Assembly (NCBI GenBank): GCA_937995535.1 | Contig: CALKJU010000022.1 | Span: 1 to 64,000, forward strand | Length of the DNA stretch: 64,000 nt | Reading direction: 5' to 3' | DNA from: an uncultured Alphaproteobacteria bacterium | GTDB taxonomy: Bacteria > Pseudomonadota > Alphaproteobacteria > Geminicoccales > Geminicoccaceae | Part shown: one piece after another, positions 59,660 through 64,000 of the stretch | Layout: the number at the start of each line of letters is the position of its first letter | Position numbering within the stretch: the first letter of the stretch is position 1 | Translations under genes and position numbers: made by a program | The notes under the pieces: model-generated | Told to the model about the DNA's origin: nothing | The model's input: only the letters and a program-made list of their open reading frames with translations | The model's database searches: none

Positions 59660-60337
59660 TCACGAGGGGGCGTCGTCCGCCGGGGTGATCGTGGCGCCAC
59701 GGTGCAGCGCGTGCACCGCGGCGCCGAGCGGGTCGCCGGCCGGCGCGGCGGTCGGGGCCGCGGGCGCCTCCCCGGCGAGATTGTCGTTGGCGACTGCCGG
59801 CGGCCGGGGCATGCCGGCGTGCTGCGCCGCGGCCTCCTGCCAGCTGCGCAGCCAGGCCGCGCGCTCGGCCGCGCTGACCTCGAAGCGGCGCTGGTGGCCG
59901 AGGACGAAGTCGAGCACCTGCTCGGGCGCCATGCCGGCGAGCACGTCGAGCAGCAGGCGACCCTCCTCGAGCGTGCTCGGCGGCGCCGTGCGGCCGCCCC
60001 GCTCGAGGCTGAAGGCGTCGGTGAGCCTGACCACCTGGTTGACGAAGCTCGTCTCCCCGGCGTCGAGCAGCCGCTCGGCCACGAGCCGCAACCGGCCCTG
60101 GAGGCGGGCGAGCCAGGTCTCCTGGTCCATCGCCAGGATGCGGCGGAGGTCGGCGAGCAGCTCGGCGAAGCCCGGATCGTTCGCCTGGAGCTCGAGCAAC
60201 GTCGCGCGGCTGAGCTGGGCCGCGGCCGCCGCCAGCGCCGGGCTGTCGCCGAGCGCCAGATGCTCGGCGGCGAGCCGCAGCGCCGCCGGCGTGGGCTCCC
60301 CCGGCTCGGCGACGACGACGCGGCGACGGCTGGTCAT
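59660..60337 (-). CDS. Uncharacterised protein with terminase-small-subunit-like N-terminus
   Basis: A 225-residue soluble protein of unknown function. The region ALRLAAEHLALGDSPALAAAAAQLSRATLLELQANDPGFAELL resembles the helix-turn-helix of phage terminase small subunits and related DNA-binding proteins. The middle is helical (ERLLDAGETSFVNQVVRLTDAF, MAPEQVLDFVLGHQRRFEVS), and the C-terminal 45 residues are Ala/Pro-rich and disordered. No other phage gene is nearby, so a prophage origin is unsupported. ATG 60337 has no Shine-Dalgarno site and lies right at a predicted transcription start. Confidence 0.6.
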   Translation of the reverse strand: MTSRRRVVVAEPGEPTPAALRLAAEHLALGDSPALAAAAAQLSRATLLELQANDPGFAELLADLRRILAMDQETWLARLQGRLRLVAERLLDAGETSFVNQVVRLTDAFSLERGGRTAPPSTLEEGRLLLDVLAGMAPEQVLDFVLGHQRRFEVSAAERAAWLRSWQEAAAQHAGMPRPPAVANDNLAGEAPAAPTAAPAGDPLGAAVHALHRGATITPADDAPS

Positions 60338-60345
60338 GGTCGCGC

Positions 60346-60374
60346 AGGCTATAGGAATTTGATCCGAAGGTCAA
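60346..60374 (-). promoter_or_regulatory. Promoter of the 59660-60337 gene, possibly giving a leaderless mRNA
   Basis: On the minus strand TTGACC (60369-60374) is followed 17 bp later by TAGCCT (60346-60351); TATAGC (60348-60353) is an alternative -10 with 15 bp spacing. The expected start point (about 60339) is within a few bases of ATG 60337. Confidence 0.5.
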
Positions 60375-60520
60375 GGATGCTTCGGCGCTGCGCCGGGTTG
60401 TCGCCCCCGGCACGGGGCCAGGACGATCAGGCCCCGGGGTCGGGTCGGATGGGCTCGTCGGCCGTTTTCGGCGCCGGAGCCGCGTGCTAGCCAGCGCGCG
60501 GCAGGGGGAGGAGCCACGCC

Positions 60521-61333
60521 ATGGACAGGCCGTTCGCGGACAAGGTCTGCATCGTCACCGGCGGGACGCAGGGGTTGGGCGAGGCGACGGCGCGGCTCCT
60601 GGCCGAGCGTGGCGCGGCCGCGATCGTGATCGTCGGGCGCAACGCCGAGCGCGGCGGTGCCGTGGTCGAGGCGCTGGCGCGGCATGGCACCACCGGGCTG
60701 TTCGTCGCCGCCGATCTCGGCAAGGTCGAGGAGGTCCGCGAGATCGTGACGGCCGCCGACGCCGCTTTCAGGCGCGTCGATGTCCTGGTCAACGCCGCGG
60801 CGCTGACCGACCGCGGCACGATCCTCGACACGACGCCCGAACTCTTCGACCGGATGTTCGCGGTCAACGTGCGGGCGCCGTTCTTCCTCATGCAGGATGC
60901 GGCCAAGGTGATGCGCCGGACCGGTCGCGGCGGGACGATCGTCAACATCCTTTCGACCAGTGCCTATGGCGGCCAGCCCTTCCTGACGCCCTATTCGGCC
61001 TCGAAAGGGGCGCTGGCGATCCTCACCCGCAACGTCGCCTACGCGCTGATGCGCGACCGCATCCGGGTCAACGGCCTCAACATCGGCTGGATGGACACGC
61101 CGGGCGAGCACGCGATCCAGAAGCGCGCACACGGTGCCGACGAGGGTTGGCTCGCGCGCGCCGAGGCGCAGATGCCGACTGGCCGCCTGCTCAAGCCGGC
61201 CGAGGTGGCCCGGGCGATCGCCTTCCTCGCCAGCGACGAGAGCGGGATGATGAGCGGGGCGCTGGTCGACTTCGACCAGTCGGTGCAGGGCGCCGGCGAC
61301 CCACCGCGGCCGACGGAGCGTCTCCCCGACTGA
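60521..61333 (+). CDS. SDR family oxidoreductase
   Basis: A 270-residue classical short-chain dehydrogenase. The cofactor motif [12 protein letters not shown] (TGxxxGxG) is at about residue 13, DL at the adenine pocket ([10 protein letters not shown]), NAAALTDRG at the NAG position, the catalytic Ser in [11 protein letters not shown], and Tyr-x3-Lys in [11 protein letters not shown]-terminal [20 protein letters not shown] is usual. It precedes a hydratase and CoA-transferase gene on the same strand and may oxidise the hydroxyacyl product of that pathway. The substrate is not predictable. The 183 bases upstream contain GC palindromes such as CCCCGGGG (60433-60440). Confidence 0.88.
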   Translation: MDRPFADKVCIVTGGTQGLGEATARLLAERGAAAIVIVGRNAERGGAVVEALARHGTTGLFVAADLGKVEEVREIVTAADAAFRRVDVLVNAAALTDRGTILDTTPELFDRMFAVNVRAPFFLMQDAAKVMRRTGRGGTIVNILSTSAYGGQPFLTPYSASKGALAILTRNVAYALMRDRIRVNGLNIGWMDTPGEHAIQKRAHGADEGWLARAEAQMPTGRLLKPAEVARAIAFLASDESGMMSGALVDFDQSVQGAGDPPRPTERLPD

Positions 61334-61419
61334 GCGTCGCACCGGCGCAGACAAGGACCGGTGCGGCGCGCTAGGAGGACCGCGCCGAGTTCGTGAACGT
61401 TGGGGACGGATGCCGCACG

Positions 61420-62262
61420 GTGAGTGAGCCGAACCTCCAGGACTGGGTCGGCAAGCGTGAGGTGGTGGTCGACGACATCCATCCGTGGCGGGCGCGGGCG
61501 CTCGCCGCGACGCTCGACCGCCCGGCCGCGCCGGCCCCGGGCGACCCGCTGCCGGGCCTGTGGCACTGGGTCTACTTCCTGCCGATCGTGGCGACCGCCG
61601 AGCTCGGTGCCGACGGGCATCCGCGGCGCGGCGGCTTCCTGCCGCCGGTCCCGCTCGAGCGCCGGATGTGGGCCGGCGGGCGGCTCACCTTCCACGACGC
61701 GCTGCGCGTCGGCGAGGAGGTCGAGAAGACCTCGACGATCCTCAAGGTCACCGAGAAGGATGGCCGGGCCGGGCGGATGGCGTTCGTCACCGTGCGCCAC
61801 GAGCTGCGCACGGCGCGCGGACTCGCCATCGAGGAGGAGCAGGACATCGTCTATCTGGCGATGCCCAAGGTGTGGACGCCGCCCGAGCCGGTGCCGCTGC
61901 CGGAGCGGCTCGACTGGATCGCGCCGCGGCCGGTCGACCGGGTCCTGCTGTTCCGCTTCTCGGCCCTGACCTTCAACGCCCACCGCATCCACGTCGACCT
62001 CACCTACGCGACCGAGGTCGAGCGCTATCCGGGCCTGGTCGTGCACGGGCCGCTGCAGGCGATGCTGCTCTACGCCGCGGCCCGGGACCATCTGCCGGGC
62101 CGCGAGCCGGCCGGGTTCACCTTCCGCGGGGTGCGGCCGCTGTTCGACTTCGACCATGTCGCGCTGGCCGGGCGCCAGCGCGACGATGGCGGGCACGATC
62201 TCTTCACGGCCACCGGAGAGGGCGCCGTGGCGATGCAGGCCAGCGTGAGCTGGCGGGGCTAG
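61420..62262 (+). CDS. MaoC/FAS1-like dehydratase, mesaconyl-C4-CoA hydratase-like
   Basis: A 280-residue double hot-dog protein. The first domain begins LQDWVGKREVVVDDIHPWRARALAATLDR, the FAS1-like dehydratase type, and the second has FRFSALTFNAHRIHVDLTYA and YPGLVVHGPLQAMLL, the pattern of mesaconyl-C4-CoA hydratase and related enzymes with catalytic Asp/His residues. GTG 61420 matches where homologues start; GTG 61393 with AGGAGG upstream (13 bases away) is an alternative. The adjacent class III CoA-transferase suggests a CoA-ester hydration pathway for a dicarboxylic or branched acid. Confidence 0.82.
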   Translation: MSEPNLQDWVGKREVVVDDIHPWRARALAATLDRPAAPAPGDPLPGLWHWVYFLPIVATAELGADGHPRRGGFLPPVPLERRMWAGGRLTFHDALRVGEEVEKTSTILKVTEKDGRAGRMAFVTVRHELRTARGLAIEEEQDIVYLAMPKVWTPPEPVPLPERLDWIAPRPVDRVLLFRFSALTFNAHRIHVDLTYATEVERYPGLVVHGPLQAMLLYAAARDHLPGREPAGFTFRGVRPLFDFDHVALAGRQRDDGGHDLFTATGEGAVAMQASVSWRG

Positions 62263-62278
62263 GGCGGCAGGAGGGCGC

Positions 62279-63496
62279 GTGGCAGGAATTCTGCAGGGGC
62301 TGCGGATCGTCGAGGGCTCGGCCTTCGTGGCCGTGCCGCTGGCCGGCATGACGCTCGCCCAGATGGGGGCGGAGGTGATCCGCTTCGACCGAATCGGCGG
62401 TGGCCTCGACCACCACCGCTGGCCGGTCACCCGCGACGGGCGCAGCCTGTTCTGGGCCGGCCTGAACAAGGGCAAGCGCTCGATCGCGGTCGACCTGGCG
62501 AGCCCGCGCGGTCGGGAGATCGTCACCCGGCTGATCTGCGCGCCGGGCGAGGGTGCGGGGATCTTCCTCACCAACCTGCGCGTGCGCGGCTGGCTCGACT
62601 ATCCGGCGCTGAGCGCCCAGCGGTCGGATCTGATCATGCTGTCGCTGCTCGGCGACCGGCGCGGCGGGCCGGCGGTCGATTACACCGTCAATCCGGCGGT
62701 GGGCTTTCCGACCGCGACCGGTCCCGAGGGCTCCACGGAGCCGGTCTGCCACGTCCTGCCGGCGTGGGACTGCATCGCCGGCCAGCAGGTGGCGCTGGCC
62801 GTGCTCGCCGCGGAGCGCCACCGGCGGCTCACCGGCCAGGGCCAGCTCGTCGAGCTCGCGCTCAAGGACGTCGCCGCGGCCATGGTGGGCCATCTCGGGA
62901 TCATCGCCGAGGTCGAGATCAACCACGTCGACCGGCCCAAGGTCGGCAACGCGCTCTACGGCGCCTACGCCCAGGACTTCCTGACCGCCGACGGGCGCCG
63001 CGTGATCGTCGTCGGGCTGACCCAGCGGCAGTGGGACGGGCTGCGCGCCGCCACCGGGCTCGGCGCCGAACTCGACGCGGTCGGGGCGCGGCTCGGCCTC
63101 GACCTCGCCCGGGAGGGCGACCGGTTCCTCGCCCGCGCCGAGATCACAACGGTGCTCGCCCCGTGGTTCGCGGCGCGGCCGGTCGCCGAGGTCGCCCGCA
63201 GCCTCGACGAGAAAGGGGTGACCTGGGGGCAGTTCCGGACCTTCGCCCAGGCGGTGGCCGAGGATCCCGACCTGTCCCCGGACAATCCGATGTTCGCGCG
63301 GATCGCGCAGCCGGGGATCGGCGAGTATCTCGTGCCCGGCAGCCCGATCGCCTTCGGTGCCCTGCCGCGCGAGGCACCGCGGCCGGCGCCGCTGCTCGGC
63401 CAGGATACCGACGCGATCCTGCGCGAGATCGGCTACGTCGAGCGCGAGATCGCCGAGCTGCGCGACGCCGGGGTGGTGGCCGGCCCGGAGAGCTGA
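62279..63496 (+). CDS. Class III CoA-transferase (CaiB/BaiF family)
   Basis: A 405-residue CaiB/BaiF/Frc-type enzyme. GLRIVEGSAFVAVPLAGMTLAQMGAEVIRFD is the typical N-terminal fold entry, and Asp164 in LPAWDCIAGQQVALAVLAAE is at the position of the catalytic aspartate that forms an acyl anhydride with the substrate. GQGQLVELALKDVAAAMVGHLG follows as in the family. GTG 62279 with AGGAGG is the start. Next to a mesaconyl-CoA-hydratase-like gene it recalls the mesaconyl-CoA C1-C4 transferase pairing, although succinyl-CoA-dependent activation of another acid is equally possible. Confidence 0.88.
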   Translation: MAGILQGLRIVEGSAFVAVPLAGMTLAQMGAEVIRFDRIGGGLDHHRWPVTRDGRSLFWAGLNKGKRSIAVDLASPRGREIVTRLICAPGEGAGIFLTNLRVRGWLDYPALSAQRSDLIMLSLLGDRRGGPAVDYTVNPAVGFPTATGPEGSTEPVCHVLPAWDCIAGQQVALAVLAAERHRRLTGQGQLVELALKDVAAAMVGHLGIIAEVEINHVDRPKVGNALYGAYAQDFLTADGRRVIVVGLTQRQWDGLRAATGLGAELDAVGARLGLDLAREGDRFLARAEITTVLAPWFAARPVAEVARSLDEKGVTWGQFRTFAQAVAEDPDLSPDNPMFARIAQPGIGEYLVPGSPIAFGALPREAPRPAPLLGQDTDAILREIGYVEREIAELRDAGVVAGPES

Positions 63497-63503
63497 AGGT
63501 CGC

Positions 63504-63520
63504 GGCGGCGCTCAGCCGCC
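63504..63520. terminator. Short hairpin between convergent CoA-transferase and phasin genes
   Basis: GGCGGC (63504-63509) and GCCGCC (63515-63520) pair around GCTCA, eight bases after the CoA-transferase stop. No T tract is visible. The rest of the 94-bp gap is GC-rich and unremarkable. Confidence 0.35.
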
Positions 63521-63590
63521 CTGCGCCGTCGGCCGCGTGCCGCGATGGTTGCGCAACGGCAGGTTGGCCGCCGCACCGGCCGCGCGGATC

Positions 63591-63992
63591 TCAGTCCTTC
63601 GAGCCGGTGCCGCCGGTGCGTGTGCCGCCCTGGATCATCGCCTGCAGCTCGTGCTGGAAGGCCTGGCTGCGCTCGCCGATCGCCTCGAGCGCCTCGCGGT
63701 TGGCCTTCTCCGCGATCTCGGCGATCTCGCGCATCGTCGCCAGCGCCTTCTCGAAGGCCTTGGAGAGCGCGTCGGGCGACATGGCGGTGCCGGCCCCGCC
63801 CGGCTTGCGCATCGCTTCGCCGACCCGGTTCATCTCGGTCAGCGTGGTGCGCATCAGGGCCAGTTGCTTGTCGGCGATGTCGCGCATCGCGCTGGCCACA
63901 CCGTCGTTCAGACGGGTCAGCGATTCGAGGTTGCGCTGATGCGAGGTCATCAGCTCCTGCCAGAAGCGCGTGGCTCCGCCCATCTCCCCCAT
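63591..63992 (-). CDS. Phasin family protein (may extend past the window)
   Basis: At least 133 residues of a helical, charged protein that fits the phasin family of polyhydroxyalkanoate granule proteins: SHQRNLESLTRLNDGVASAMRDIADKQLALMRTTLTEMN is the phasin-like helix, followed by a second helical block (SKAFEKALATMREIAEIAEKANREALEAIGERSQAFQHELQAM) and a flexible tail. ATG 63992 is close to the window edge and the frame stays open to 64000 (GCG, AAG codons), so the true start may be outside. The family is low-complexity, so the call depends on pattern rather than motifs. Confidence 0.65.
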   Translation of the reverse strand: MGEMGGATRFWQELMTSHQRNLESLTRLNDGVASAMRDIADKQLALMRTTLTEMNRVGEAMRKPGGAGTAMSPDALSKAFEKALATMREIAEIAEKANREALEAIGERSQAFQHELQAMIQGGTRTGGTGSKD

Positions 63993-64000
63993 CGCCTTGC

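Noticed and set aside
59660-60337. A prophage remnant
   Set aside because: Only one gene has a terminase-like N-terminus; no integrase, capsid, attachment repeat or composition change accompanies it.

Overview
The window is a very GC-rich (about 70% by eye), densely packed bacterial chromosome segment. It looks alphaproteobacterial: it carries a MucR/Ros regulator, an Irr-type Fur protein, a fused YlxR-L7Ae protein ahead of IF2, the order miaB-phoH-ybeY-corC-lnt-HTH-metK-trmB-rimP-nusA-infB-rbfA-truB-rpsO-pnp, and a DUF3141/MaoC-PTA/AckA/FabI cluster. A Rhodospirillales-like lineage is my inference, not something proved here. I see no rRNA, tRNA, CRISPR array, insertion sequence or prophage.

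Region by region. 1-5.5 kb: the tail of a DUF3141 (PHA-synthase-like) gene, an AtoDA CoA-transferase pair, a fused MaoC-phosphotransacylase, acetate kinase and FabI, which together form an acyl-CoA / acyl-phosphate / short-chain acid module. 5.5-10 kb: an LCAT-like hydrolase, a membrane SpoIIE-type phosphatase, a TPR protein and a tiny secreted protein. 10.2-13.7 kb: a Mla/MCE lipid-transport operon (STAS-MlaE fusion, MlaF, MlaD, auxiliary lipoprotein). 13.8-18.6 kb: a PadR-controlled RND efflux operon. 18.9-21.1 kb: an orphan secreted protein and a three-subunit nitrile hydratase/thiocyanate hydrolase-type operon ending in a lone Hpt protein. A TauE/SafE permease lies divergent to it. 22.1-25.1 kb: modABC with a ModE-type regulator. 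25.2-29.4 kb: an orphan iron-binding protein, a DUF454 protein, a polyglycine-hydrolase-like serine hydrolase and a secreted protein.

29.8-54.5 kb is the conserved housekeeping core: murJ, trpS, DUF2333, a NifU-like scaffold, tsaB, rimI, (tusA antisense), mucR, miaB, phoH, ybeY, corC, lnt, an HTH gene, metK, trmB, a BKACE gene, then rimP-nusA-ylxR-infB-rbfA-truB-rpsO-pnp. A rimP leader RNA with its own promoter precedes the last block. 54.6-64 kb: a nitronate-monooxygenase-like flavoprotein with a C-terminal cysteine cluster, Irr, an SH3 protein, a 2-hydroxyacid dehydrogenase, an AGCS symporter, a protein with a terminase-small-subunit-like N-terminus, an SDR / mesaconyl-CoA-hydratase-like / class III CoA-transferase cluster, and a phasin at the edge.

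The most interesting points are as follows. phoH, trmB and modA seem to lack conventional start codons for their conserved N-termini; phoH has an ideal Shine-Dalgarno ahead of CTG. The split nitrile-hydratase-type operon has an Hpt tail and possible molybdate-box-like sites nearby. A bacterial polyglycine-hydrolase-like protein carries five tandem repeats. One gene at 60.3 kb appears to be leaderless. Convergent gene pairs are separated by perfect GC-only hairpins without U tracts.
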